45,898 nucleotides of DNA from RGIG529 sp963929765 (GCA_963929765.1 CAWVKD010000020.1:1-45898); one strand, 5' to 3'. Positions 7,584-15,046 are shown, counted from the first letter of the stretch. Notes: generated by a model not told the origin, from the sequence alone. Program-made: numbers and translations.

Positions 7584-8030
7584 TTATGATACGCAGTGCC
7601 AGATACCATGAATTAAAACTGGAAATGAACAATGATCTCCTATCTCTTTAGGCCTAATTTTACAAACCATTAAAAATGGCTGGGATGGCATCAACTTGTC
7701 TGGGATAATAATCTGGTTGCCTTTTTGAAAAAAACCGGGCGGCAAATATAATTCATCTACATCTGCTTCTGGACGTGTACAAATAGTCAATGCTGTGCCT
7801 GGCTGAATCTTGGCTGTATAGAAATGAGGTAGGATTTCCGCTGCCATATCCCCATTTTCCAAAGCGACCGTTACTTGGATAATGGGGCACGATGGCCCAG
7901 CCTTCTGCTTTGAAAGTAATTCTGCATCGTGTGATTCTTTTCTTATATCAAGGTCACTAGGCTGCGCTTTGGTGGACATTTCCTGCATTGCAGAAGTTCC
8001 ATTTGAATAAACCATGTGATTCAGATTCAT
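7584..8030 (-). CDS. Hypothetical protein
   Basis: A 148-residue protein that I do not recognise. The first 45 residues or so are polar and low in complexity. The rest (about 50-148) looks like a compact beta-rich domain with several cysteines and repeated aromatic-proline turns (ILPHFYTAKIQPGTALT, YLPPGFFQKGNQIIIP). No signal peptide, membrane segment or catalytic motif is visible. The frame opens at 8054, but GAGAGGG lies eight bases before the ATG at 8030, which I prefer. It stands alone, convergent with the thioredoxin gene. Codon use resembles the neighbours, so it is probably a real gene. Confidence 0.7.
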   Translation of the reverse strand: MNLNHMVYSNGTSAMQEMSTKAQPSDLDIRKESHDAELLSKQKAGPSCPIIQVTVALENGDMAAEILPHFYTAKIQPGTALTICTRPEADVDELYLPPGFFQKGNQIIIPDKLMPSQPFLMVCKIRPKEIGDHCSFPVLIHGIWHCVS

Positions 8031-8461
8031 GGCATTCACCCTCTCTGAATTCATTTCGATGAATCTCGGTTTATGAAAATACAGACATCTCTACTTGAAA
8101 CCCTTTTCTTTTATCTACATAGGGCATCTAGTCTTCCAAAGTTCATGCTATTTCGACAAAAGGAAAGAGCTTCTTTTTCTACTTTATCATATGTATAGAA
8201 GAATCTGATTGTGTCTCTTCATCCTGCATTCTGTCTTTGTGATGAGATGTATCAAATAGCAAACTTGATAAAAGTAAGAAAGAATGATATACTCATTTTC
8301 AATTATTGCTGCTGTAAAAGAAAAAATTCAATTTTTGTACTATCTCCATGTATCTTGAAAACCATTTACCAGCAGCAAGAAAGGAGGAATTGAACCAGTT
8401 AACATTTACTCTGTCAATGAAAGCACCGATCAAATTCAAAATAGTAAAAAAGGATTATACA
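8031..8461. other. Intergenic region before the SLH-lysozyme gene
   Basis: About 430 bases without a convincing gene. It holds a good plus-strand promoter (8265-8293), a TTCGACA sequence near 8152 that resembles a Spo0A box, and an orphan strong Shine-Dalgarno (AAAGGAGG, about 8380-8387) about 75 bases upstream of the chosen start. That SD is only two bases from an in-frame TTG, too close for normal initiation. Confidence 0.5.
8265..8293 (+). promoter_or_regulatory. Promoter of the SLH-lysozyme gene
   Basis: TTGATA (8265-8270), 17-base spacer, TATACT (8288-8293), about 170 bases ahead of the start codon. Confidence 0.65.
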
Positions 8462-9850
8462 ATGAAAAGACATCTTCAAATAATACTCAGTATTGCATTA
8501 TCTGCTTCTATTTTATTATCCATTCCTGTTTTTGCCCGTGCAGCATTGGATGATACCGGTTTTACAGATGTATCTGCCGATTCCTGGTACACAGATGCCG
8601 TCCTCTATTGCCAAAAGAACGGATGGATGAGCGGAACTTCTTCCACCACTTTTTCCCCAGACGGTTCCATGAGCCGCGCTATGCTGGCCACCGTCCTTTA
8701 TCGGATCGAAGGCAGTCCTTCTGTTTCCGGAGAACTCTCTTTTTCTGACGTTCCTTCTAATACCTGGTACACAGAAGCAGTCCTTTGGGCAACTCAAGAA
8801 GAGCTGATGAATGGATATGGCAATCATCAATTTGGCCCCAACGATCCTATATCCCGTGAACAATTTGTCACTGTCCTCTGGAGAAAAGAAGGTAGCCCCT
8901 CTTATCATCAAGCATCTCTTTTTGATGACGCATCTGCTACCTCTTCCTGGGCAGAAGAAGCGGTTGTTTGGGCAACTGAAAATCATATTGTCAATGGAAA
9001 ACCGGGAAACCGTTTCGATCCACAAGGCACAGCTACCCGAGCAGAATCTGCCACCATTCTTCAACGTTACATCGTTTCCACAACACCAACACCAACACCT
9101 ACACCTACGCCAACACCTACACCAACACCTACACCTACACCTACGCCAACACCCAGTCCTATTCCGTCCAATGAATATGACGATGATGCATTTCAAATTC
9201 AAGACGGACTTCTCCATTATACTGGTGGAACACCCAGCTATGCAGGCGTTGATGTTTCTTCCTACCAGCAAAATATTGATTGGGAGCAGGTTGCTTCATC
9301 CGGCATCGATTTTGCTATTATCCGAGCCGGATATCGTGGATATACCGTTGGAAATCTAAAGCAAGATACATATTTTACTCAAAATATCGAGGGGGCTTTA
9401 GATGCTGGCCTAGATGTCGGGGTCTATATCTTCTCTCAGGCAACTACAGTAGAAGAAGCTATTGAAGAGGCAAATCAACTTTTGGAATGGGTAGAAGATT
9501 ATTCTATTACTTACCCTCTGGTGTTTGACTGGGAACGGGTTACCCTACTTGGCTCCCGCACCAAAGACACAGATGGAGAAACGATCACGGCCTGTGCAAG
9601 GGCATTTTGTGATACCATTGCAGCAGCTGGCTATACTCCTATGGTCTATGGAAATCCATCTATGGTGTATGACTCTGAACTAGATCTTTCCTATCTTACG
9701 GATATTCCTTTCTGGTTGGCTCACTATACTTCCGGATGGGCCCCCACTTCATTCCGTTATCACTACCACATGTGGCAATACTCTTCTACCGGAAGTGTGG
9801 ACGGCATTATTGGAAATACCGATTTAAACTTGTGCCTTGTCGATTTTTAA
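8462..9850 (+). CDS. Surface-anchored GH25 lysozyme with three SLH domains
   Basis: A 462-residue secreted protein. An N-terminal signal peptide (residues 1-27, ending VFARA) is followed by three S-layer homology repeats (about 33-80, 93-140, 153-200) that bind cell-wall polymers. A Thr-Pro repeat linker (about 208-231) leads to a glycoside hydrolase family 25 domain (about 260-462). The family landmarks are GVDVSSYQ near residue 262 and VFDWE, which carry the catalytic acids, plus the terminal HMWQYSS strand. GH25 enzymes cut the glycan chain of peptidoglycan, so wall remodelling is the expected role. The start at 8462 has AAAAAGGATTATACA upstream and gives a clean signal peptide; the open frame before it is not used. 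It is monocistronic. Confidence 0.92.
   Translation: MKRHLQIILSIALSASILLSIPVFARAALDDTGFTDVSADSWYTDAVLYCQKNGWMSGTSSTTFSPDGSMSRAMLATVLYRIEGSPSVSGELSFSDVPSNTWYTEAVLWATQEELMNGYGNHQFGPNDPISREQFVTVLWRKEGSPSYHQASLFDDASATSSWAEEAVVWATENHIVNGKPGNRFDPQGTATRAESATILQRYIVSTTPTPTPTPTPTPTPTPTPTPTPTPSPIPSNEYDDDAFQIQDGLLHYTGGTPSYAGVDVSSYQQNIDWEQVASSGIDFAIIRAGYRGYTVGNLKQDTYFTQNIEGALDAGLDVGVYIFSQATTVEEAIEEANQLLEWVEDYSITYPLVFDWERVTLLGSRTKDTDGETITACARAFCDTIAAAGYTPMVYGNPSMVYDSELDLSYLTDIPFWLAHYTSGWAPTSFRYHYHMWQYSSTGSVDGIIGNTDLNLCLVDF
9081..9162 (+). repeat. Short tandem repeat encoding a Thr-Pro linker
   Basis: Degenerate 6-base units (ACACCT, ACGCCA, ACACCA) repeated about 13 times, encoding (TP)n between the SLH and lysozyme domains. 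Such tracts change length easily. A similar tract lies in the VanW-family gene near 42344-42376. Confidence 0.9.
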
Positions 9851-9956
9851 CGACTTTTGGTTCTTTTTCTCATCTCTATCTCTAATGGCAAACAGAAAGT
9901 TAGAAATAGGAAATGATATTCTTTCCCTTTGGACACAGTTTCTGTATAACAAAAAC

Positions 9957-9986
9957 AGTAAGAGCCAGCTTTCGCTGGCTCTTACT
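9957..9986. terminator. Perfect 13-bp hairpin, possible bidirectional terminator
   Basis: AGTAAGAGCCAGC, loop TTTC, then the exact complement. On the minus strand it is followed by GTTTTTG; on the plus strand there is no T-run. It sits directly before a second, stronger terminator. Confidence 0.55.
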
Positions 9987-10011
9987 AACATTTACCCAGG
10001 TTATCTAGGGC

Positions 10012-10046
10012 AAAAGAGGGTGTCATTCTAATGACACCCTCTTTTT
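10012..10046. terminator. Bidirectional terminator between convergent genes
   Basis: AAAAGAGGGTGTCAT, loop TCTA, perfect complementary arm ending in TTTTT. A-run on the left and T-run on the right make it usable from both sides, for the lysozyme gene and the isochorismatase operon. Confidence 0.9.
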
Positions 10047-10063
10047 GATTGAATATACGTTGT

Positions 10064-10714
10064 TCAGCCATGTTGCGCAGATGATGATCCTTTTATAATA
10101 TCAAATCGGATCATAGATGCTAAATCAGAAATAGAAGAAGACTCATAGTTTTCCAAATCCTCTATGGTCCAAATGAAAGCACCTATACGAGCCATATCAC
10201 CTAAATTAGCCTGCTGGATCTCCTCATTTTGAGAGGAAGTACAATCCGATAGAACCACTACATTATAATCCAAAGCATTGGCATCATAACAGGTGGTACG
10301 GATACAATTTGGCGTAGTTGTCCCCGCTAAGATGACAGTGCGAACGCCCAAACGGCGCAAAATTAAATCCAATTCTGTTTGGAAAAAAGCACTCCATCGC
10401 GGCTTAATGATGGTATAATCCCCCGGTTGTGGTCTCAGTATTTCCGGTTCTTGAGCGCTCCATGACTCCGGCTGCATGTTTCTTCCTCCAGCAACCCAAC
10501 TTTCATATCGCGTGGTCTCAACGTCACTTCCATCCGCGCGATAATGACGCTTGATAAAAAAGATGGGAATCTCTTTTTCACGCGCTATTTGGATTGCTTT
10601 CGCACACAGCGGAACCGTGGCGGCTGCACCTTTGATGCAATGAACGGATTCTGGGCTGAGAAAGCCATACTCCATATCAATAAGGAGAAATGCAGATTTG
10701 GTGGGGTTCTTCAT
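10064..10714 (-). CDS. Isochorismatase-family cysteine hydrolase
   Basis: A 216-residue protein of the isochorismatase/nicotinamidase family. The Asp-Lys-Cys catalytic triad is visible as D13 (LLIDMEYGF), K104 (IIKPRWSAF) and C137 (TTTPNCIRTT), and the cis-peptide GTTTPNC element is intact. Family members hydrolyse amides or vinyl ethers such as nicotinamide, N-carbamoyl compounds or isochorismate; nothing here fixes the substrate. The ATG has AAAGGAAAAGTGT upstream. The gene lies 24 bases after the DUF362 ferredoxin gene and is probably cotranscribed with it, though no common pathway is evident. Confidence 0.88.
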   Translation of the reverse strand: MKNPTKSAFLLIDMEYGFLSPESVHCIKGAAATVPLCAKAIQIAREKEIPIFFIKRHYRADGSDVETTRYESWVAGGRNMQPESWSAQEPEILRPQPGDYTIIKPRWSAFFQTELDLILRRLGVRTVILAGTTTPNCIRTTCYDANALDYNVVVLSDCTSSQNEEIQQANLGDMARIGAFIWTIEDLENYESSSISDLASMIRFDIIKGSSSAQHG

Positions 10715-10738
10715 ACACTTTTCCTTTCTTTCAATGGA

Positions 10739-11869
10739 TTAAATCACAATCAATTCATAGTCTCGTGTGCCAAGGCCGATTTTTTCTGCATGGTCCAGGC
10801 AGCTGCGCCATTCGGACTCTGGCGTCGAATTGGTGAAATGGTCGTGATGGTCTACAAAATCAGGCTTTTTCATATTTTCAGCTAATTGACTGTTTGGCAT
10901 AGGCGTCGCCATCAGACATGCATCTACACAAGCTTGATCCAAAGCCAGAGGGTCAAAAGAAGCAAACATTCCCAAATTGGGAAGAATGGGAACATCATTT
11001 TCACCATGACAGTCACAGTTGGGAGAAACGTCTACCACGAGAGAAATATGGAAATTGGGACGACCATCTACTACCGCTTTTGTGTATTCTGCCATGCGAC
11101 GGTTCAGGACTTCATTGGCATTGTCATTGTCAAATACTATGGCATCGAAATTGCATGCGCCAAGGCAACGACCACAACCTACGCAATGTTCTTGGTCTAC
11201 CATCATTTTTTTCTTAGTCTCATCAAAGACGAGCCCATCATTGGCACATTCCCGCTGGCATTTCCGGCAACCTCGGCACTTTTTTTCCTTAATGTGTGGT
11301 TTTCCGCTGCTGTGTTGTTCTTTTTTTCCTGCACGAGAACCACAGCCCATACCAATGTTTTTGATGGTCCCACCAAAACCTGTCATTTCATGCCCTTTGA
11401 AATGGGTCAAGCTAATGAACACATCCGCATCCATAATAGCACGGCCGATTTTAGCTTCTTGGACAAGTTCCCCTCCTACCACTGGCACCGCAATGTCATC
11501 TGTGCCTTTCAATCCATCGCCTATGAGAATAGGACATCCTACAGTAAGTGGGGTAAAACCGTTCTCCCAAGCACATTCCAAATGCTCCAACGCATTTTTC
11601 CGGCTCCCAGGATACATGGTATTGCAATCAGTCAAAAACGGCTTGCCGCCACATTCTTTTACCACATCAACGACTGCTTTTGCATAATTAGGGCGTAAAT
11701 AGCTGATATTGCCCAGCTCCCCAAAATGCATTTTGATGGCGACAAATTTCCCGTCCATGTCCAGTTGCTCTATTCCAGCTGCACGGATTAATTTTTTTAA
11801 TTTTGTCGGAAGGCCATCTCCAAAAGCGATGGTATGAAAATCTGAAAAATAAACTTTCGCTTTTTCCAT
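10739..11869 (-). CDS. DUF362 protein with two 4Fe-4S ferredoxin motifs
   Basis: A 376-residue protein. Residues about 1-190 and 260-340 correspond to the DUF362 fold (VAIKMHFGELGNISYLRP, SLTHFKGHEMTGFGG, FASFDPLALDQACVDA). Between them lie two 4Fe-4S motifs, CRGCRKCQRECA and CVGCGRCLGACN. Proteins of this type are common in anaerobes; their reaction is not established and a redox role is assumed from the clusters. No signal peptide was seen. The ATG has GGAGGAAACAGAG upstream, a strong site. It is the first gene of a likely two-gene unit with the isochorismatase-family hydrolase. Confidence 0.88.
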   Translation of the reverse strand: MEKAKVYFSDFHTIAFGDGLPTKLKKLIRAAGIEQLDMDGKFVAIKMHFGELGNISYLRPNYAKAVVDVVKECGGKPFLTDCNTMYPGSRKNALEHLECAWENGFTPLTVGCPILIGDGLKGTDDIAVPVVGGELVQEAKIGRAIMDADVFISLTHFKGHEMTGFGGTIKNIGMGCGSRAGKKEQHSSGKPHIKEKKCRGCRKCQRECANDGLVFDETKKKMMVDQEHCVGCGRCLGACNFDAIVFDNDNANEVLNRRMAEYTKAVVDGRPNFHISLVVDVSPNCDCHGENDVPILPNLGMFASFDPLALDQACVDACLMATPMPNSQLAENMKKPDFVDHHDHFTNSTPESEWRSCLDHAEKIGLGTRDYELIVI

Positions 11870-12049
11870 CTCTGTTTCCTCCTTGATATGTCTGTTTTAA
11901 AATCGCAAGGCATTTTTGATCATTACGTTTTTTCGTCCTCTTCTTCAAAAGCGTCACCGCTTTTATATTGATTTATATAGTATATCATACCATCCTACTT
12001 CCTGCAAAGGAAGCAGTAAACTTCTCCGCCGTTTTTACGTTTTCATAAA

Positions 12050-12072
12050 GAAAACAGCTGCCAAAAGGCAGC
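12050..12072 (-). terminator. Terminator of the radical SAM-yhhQ operon
   Basis: GGCAGC/GCTGCC hairpin with a four-base loop; on the minus strand it runs into TGTTTTCTTT. It lies about 15 bases after the transporter stop codon. Confidence 0.75.
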
Positions 12073-12086
12073 CGTTCCATATCGGA

Positions 12087-12809
12087 TTAATATACAGATG
12101 ATTTCGCCAACTTCCCTGATTTTTTTTCGTGTATCCGGCGGGCCCAATAGACGATTGGCGTATCGAGTAGTGAAGTGAAGATGAAAATAATATAGCTGGA
12201 TAAAGCAATGGAGATGAGGGTTGGAATATCATAAGTACCCCAGAATGCAAATGCTGTAAATAGCAGAGTGTTTACCATCTGGGAAATCAATGTCGAACCG
12301 TTATTGCGCAGCCAGAGAAACGCTCTTCGATCTCCTGTCTTTCGTTCGGTAAAATCCCACCAAGCATGGTATAACCATACATCAAACAACTGTGCAATGA
12401 TATATACTGCCAAAGACGAAAGCATCATCCGCGGCGTATTGGAGAAAACCATTTCAATAGCAGGAGTAACCCAATCGCTTTGCGCAGGGATATACATAAG
12501 CCACGACTGAGACACTAGGATAAACAGCAAATTGGTTCCAATTCCTATCCAAACAGCTTTTTGTGCCGTTTTTTTTCCAGCCACCTCGCTCAAAATATCT
12601 GTCACGAGAAATGTAGTGGCAAATAAAATGTTGCCCAATGTCATTTCCATGCCGAACGCATTTACCATAATCATCACTTCAATATTTGCTGTAATGGTAG
12701 CAAACACTGTAAATGCCATCAAACCACTGGTACCAAATAAATAGAACCAAAGCAGCACTCCGCCATACAATACAACCAAGGATCCAATTAACAATAATTC
12801 GTTTGTCAT
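12087..12809 (-). CDS. yhhQ: Queuosine precursor transporter, YhhQ/VUT family
   Basis: A 240-residue, very hydrophobic integral membrane protein with about six membrane spans. The family signature is visible as TFLVTDILSEVAGKKTA around residues 65-81, the QLFDVWLYH segment and the LRNNGSTLISQMVNT segment. YhhQ-type proteins import the queuosine precursors preQ0/preQ1, and some related forms are linked to queuine salvage. Its ATG overlaps the TGA of the upstream radical SAM gene (ATGA), with GTAGGAGAGATAAG upstream as ribosome binding site, so the two are translationally coupled. A preQ1 riboswitch-like leader precedes the operon. Together this makes import of a queuosine precursor the best reading; the exact substrate is open. 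Confidence 0.88.
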   Translation of the reverse strand: MTNELLLIGSLVVLYGGVLLWFYLFGTSGLMAFTVFATITANIEVMIMVNAFGMEMTLGNILFATTFLVTDILSEVAGKKTAQKAVWIGIGTNLLFILVSQSWLMYIPAQSDWVTPAIEMVFSNTPRMMLSSLAVYIIAQLFDVWLYHAWWDFTERKTGDRRAFLWLRNNGSTLISQMVNTLLFTAFAFWGTYDIPTLISIALSSYIIFIFTSLLDTPIVYWARRIHEKKSGKLAKSSVY

Positions 12810-13519
12810 CTTATCTCTCCTACACCAAAATCTGTATTTTCCAACAGAATATCCACTCGAGGGTTCTCCCGATAAATGGGAAGCACTCTATCGACAAAGG
12901 CATTGCAGACAGATTCGTCTGGTCGAATTTTTGTGGTGTTCGGAACCATAAGATTGACACATACCCGGTGAAACCAAGTCAGCCCGGTTTCAATATCCTT
13001 TATCATGCTTTCTGCAGTCTGTCCCGAGAGTCCAAATAACAGACAACAATCATCAAAGATCCTGCCAATCTTTGCAGGATCTTTTTCATCGATCCCCTTG
13101 TTCAATACTTTTTCTCGGTAGTCCGCATCAAACGTTTCAATGCCAATTTTAACATGCAATGTGATGCCTTGTTCTGCAAATTGTTCTCGTAATGTCGGAA
13201 GTATACCACGAAACATCCAGTGGCTTTCGATATGCAGATCTCTCACATTTTTCTGGCAACATATATGCTTCACCTCATGTATAGTAGACTGGTCAAGTTC
13301 TGGAAAAGAGCCTGAGTTAATCACTTCCAGCCGACCATACATTCCTGTTACACAAGCTAGCACCTTTCGGTTAAGGGCAAGATTGTCCCTCTCTTCCTGT
13401 GATGCGTCTAAATGGTAATCACAGAATGTGCAACGTTTCCATACACATCCTCTCCCCCGCAATAATACAATCTCCCTGGGATTTTTGTCTTGAATAACGG
13501 AGTAACGAGTCAGTGCCAC
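12806..13519 (-). CDS. Radical SAM protein, candidate queuosine-salvage enzyme (QueL-like)
   Basis: A 237-residue protein with GTG start. The radical SAM cluster motif is CVWKRCTFC (C25, C30, C33), a C-x4-C-x2-C spacing instead of the usual C-x3-C-x2-C. IGIETFDADYRE and the LSGQTAES region fit the rest of a radical SAM barrel. The frame runs further upstream, but the GTG at 13519 is preceded by a very strong AAAGGAGGTGG and gives a compact N-terminus, so I use it. It overlaps the yhhQ transporter gene by four bases and follows a preQ1-I-like leader. A radical SAM lyase (QueL) that turns queuine into preQ1 is known from gut Clostridia, so that role is my leading hypothesis from context; I cannot confirm sequence similarity. 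The alternative is an uncharacterised radical SAM enzyme of another Q-related step. Confidence 0.75.
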   Translation of the reverse strand: MALTRYSVIQDKNPREIVLLRGRGCVWKRCTFCDYHLDASQEERDNLALNRKVLACVTGMYGRLEVINSGSFPELDQSTIHEVKHICCQKNVRDLHIESHWMFRGILPTLREQFAEQGITLHVKIGIETFDADYREKVLNKGIDEKDPAKIGRIFDDCCLLFGLSGQTAESMIKDIETGLTWFHRVCVNLMVPNTTKIRPDESVCNAFVDRVLPIYRENPRVDILLENTDFGVGEIR

Positions 13520-13539
13520 AGAAATTCCACCTCCTTTTT

Positions 13540-13567
13540 TTGCAAAAAATAAGTGTACCTGTCGGTA
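13540..13567 (-). terminator. Terminator-like hairpin (possible attenuator) before the radical SAM gene
   Basis: On the minus strand GTGTACC, loop GACA, GGTACAC, then TTATTTTTTGC. The hairpin ends about 20 bases before the GGAGG ribosome binding site, so it could stop transcription in the leader. It lies downstream of the preQ1-like element and might be its expression platform, although about 130 bases separate the two. Confidence 0.5.
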
Positions 13568-13664
13568 CACCATCTTTTTCTTCCATTTTTCCAGTCCAGT
13601 GGTTTGGGCAAACAACCTCCTCAGTGCAAAATGCATTTTTCAAAGGGCGCTTCCTTTTTGGCAT
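13545..13664 (-). CDS. Possible small Cys-containing ORF in the leader (doubtful)
   Basis: From an ATG at 13664 a frame begins MPKRKRPLKNAFCTEEVVCP and stays open to 13419, overlapping the radical SAM gene in another frame. Only the first 40 residues or so lie in the leader. Two cysteine pairs (CTEEVVC and a later one) could suggest a zinc site, and GGAG lies three bases before the ATG, which is too close. There is no stop codon before the next gene's start, and part of it coincides with the terminator-like hairpin. It may be chance; I give the leader part only. Confidence 0.15.
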
Positions 13665-13702
13665 TCACTCCATACATACTGAGAGGGTAAAGCTGGACAT
13701 GG

Positions 13703-13744
13703 TTCCGTAGTTTTGTTTATAGACAGGATGGTTCCGAACTGTCT
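13703..13744 (-). promoter_or_regulatory. preQ1-I riboswitch-like aptamer
   Basis: On the minus strand a perfect 6-bp stem AGACAG/CUGUCU encloses the 12-base loop UUCGGAACCAUC and is followed by the A-rich tail AUAAACAAAACUACGG. This matches the layout of class I preQ1 aptamers: short P1, a loop of the same length as in the B. subtilis aptamer starting with UUC and ending in C, and an A-rich 3' tail that folds back as a pseudoknot. The P2 pairing is less clean than in textbook examples. It lies about 180 bases upstream of a radical SAM gene coupled to a YhhQ queuosine-precursor transporter, which is the expected regulon. Confidence 0.6.
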
Positions 13745-13875
13745 GTTATGAAATTACTCAATCATTATATGAAATTCTTTTAGAAAGTCAAGTATTCTTG
13801 TCCAAATTCCCTGCCAATCATCTATGAGAGATGCGCCGTAAATCAGCACATAACGACAAATTACTAGTATTCTCT

Positions 13876-13918
13876 AAAAAAGGGAAATCGGTGCTCATGA
13901 GCACCAATTTCCCTTTTT
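13876..13918 (-). terminator. Terminator of tRNA-Leu
   Basis: A long inverted repeat around GGTGCTCATGAGCACC, extended by AAAAAGGGAAAT and its complement with one mismatch. It lies just 3' of the tRNA-Leu gene on the minus strand and ends in a T-run. Confidence 0.85.
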
Positions 13919-13926
13919 CTTCGTCC

Positions 13927-14011
13927 TGGTGGGGGATAAGGGACTCGAACCCTTACGGATCGCTCCATAGGAACCTAAATCCTACATGTCTACCAATTCC
14001 ATCAATCCCCC
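13927..14011 (-). tRNA. tRNA-Leu (anticodon UAG)
   Basis: The minus strand folds as a class II tRNA of 85 bases including an encoded CCA. The acceptor stem is GGGGGAT/ATCCCCC with discriminator A. The anticodon stem-loop is TAGGA-TTTAGGT-TCCTA, giving anticodon UAG, read as leucine. A long variable arm and the T-loop GGTTCGAGTCC are present. It is a single gene, followed by its own terminator. Confidence 0.95.
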
Positions 14012-14115
14012 ATATACTACCTCAATCATATACTGTATACATTTTTATGAGAATACACCAAAAAGGCTGTATTCAAGTATCATCTATCATACCATGTTTC
14101 TCTGGAATTTGTCAA

Positions 14116-14144
14116 TTGCATGATTTCATTTCCTGGTGTATAAT
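14116..14144 (+). promoter_or_regulatory. Promoter of the pdxY transcript
   Basis: TTGCAT (14116-14121), 17-base spacer, TATAAT (14139-14144). Downstream at about 14167-14187 AAGGGTGTAGTCCCTTTTTT forms a small hairpin plus T-run just before the ribosome binding site. Confidence 0.65.
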
Positions 14145-14203
14145 ATTTTTACTAAACATGATATATAAGGGTGTAGTCCCTTTTTTATTGGAGAGATGCC
14201 ATT

Positions 14204-15046
14204 TTGAATATACCTCGTGCTGCCGTATTGCAAGATCTGTCTGGTTTTGGGCGCTGTTCTCTTTCTGTTGCCATGCCGATTCTATCTGTTATGGGTATAC
14301 AATGTTGCCCCGTTCCAACCGCATTTCTCTCATCCCATACTGGATTTGAGGGAAACACTTTTTTGGATATGACAGAGGAAATGAAGCGTGTTGCAGCCCA
14401 TTGGAAAGCCCTTCATCTATCTTTTCAAGCCATCTACAGCGGCTTTGTTGGCTCCGAAGCCCAGCTTCAAGTTATCTCTCAATTCATTTCCGACTTCCGT
14501 CACAACGATACCATTGTTCTTGTAGACCCAGTCATGGGAGATTACGGACGCGTTTACCGCACCTATACTCCTGCCATGTGCCGTCAAATGATTCATCTGG
14601 CAGCTCAGGCAGATCTGATTACCCCTAATTTCACCGAGGCTTCTATTTTATTGGAGGAGCCATATGAAAATAGACCTGTTACACAAGAGCAGCAAACAGA
14701 CTGGCTGTTGCGCCTATCTCTCAGAGGTACTCGCTCTGTTGTCTTAACCGGTATTTCTCAAGGAGAGCAAAATTTAGGAGCTGCCTGCTTTGATCGAAAT
14801 ACACAAACAGTTTCTTTTTCCTTCTGCGAAAAAGTAGACGGTCAATTCCACGGTTCTGGGGATGTATTTGCCAGTGTTGTCCTTGGTGCACTTCTATCAG
14901 GCACTTCCCTTTCCGCAGCAACAGAGCAAGCTGTCTCTTTTGTACGAGACTGTATTGCTCTCACAGTCAAGGCCCACGCTCTTCCCAAAGAAGGTCTTTT
15001 GATTGAACCCTGCCTTGCGCGTCTTCACCATCCGGTGTCAAAATAA
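14204..15046 (+). CDS. pdxY: Pyridoxal/pyridoxamine kinase
   Basis: A 280-residue ribokinase-superfamily kinase that phosphorylates B6 vitamers to make pyridoxal phosphate. The family features are the QDLSGFGRCSLSVAMP N-terminus, VDPVMGDYGR around residue 108-117, TPNFTEA near 143, and the anion-hole/catalytic motif HGSGDVFAS near residue 218. The length is normal. The best start is a TTG at 14204, with GGAGAG about eight bases upstream; the nearby ATG at 14196 is out of frame. The next gene, a hydroxyacyl-CoA dehydrogenase, begins about 30 bases after its stop and is probably cotranscribed, although there is no shared pathway. Confidence 0.9.
   Translation: MNIPRAAVLQDLSGFGRCSLSVAMPILSVMGIQCCPVPTAFLSSHTGFEGNTFLDMTEEMKRVAAHWKALHLSFQAIYSGFVGSEAQLQVISQFISDFRHNDTIVLVDPVMGDYGRVYRTYTPAMCRQMIHLAAQADLITPNFTEASILLEEPYENRPVTQEQQTDWLLRLSLRGTRSVVLTGISQGEQNLGAACFDRNTQTVSFSFCEKVDGQFHGSGDVFASVVLGALLSGTSLSAATEQAVSFVRDCIALTVKAHALPKEGLLIEPCLARLHHPVSK

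Noticed and set aside
9081..9162. Possible CRISPR-like or other repeat array
   Set aside because: It is a hexamer tract in frame with a protein linker; there are no spacers or cas genes.
8516..9271. Long minus-strand open frame of about 250 codons
   Set aside because: It is the antisense shadow of the SLH-lysozyme gene, created by its repeats and codon bias, with a cysteine/arginine-rich implausible protein.
13640..13665. A second class I preQ1 aptamer at AAAGG-AAGCGC-CCTTT-GAAAAATG
   Set aside because: The loop is too short for the aptamer pseudoknot and no P2 partner is present; the element at 13703-13744 fits much better.
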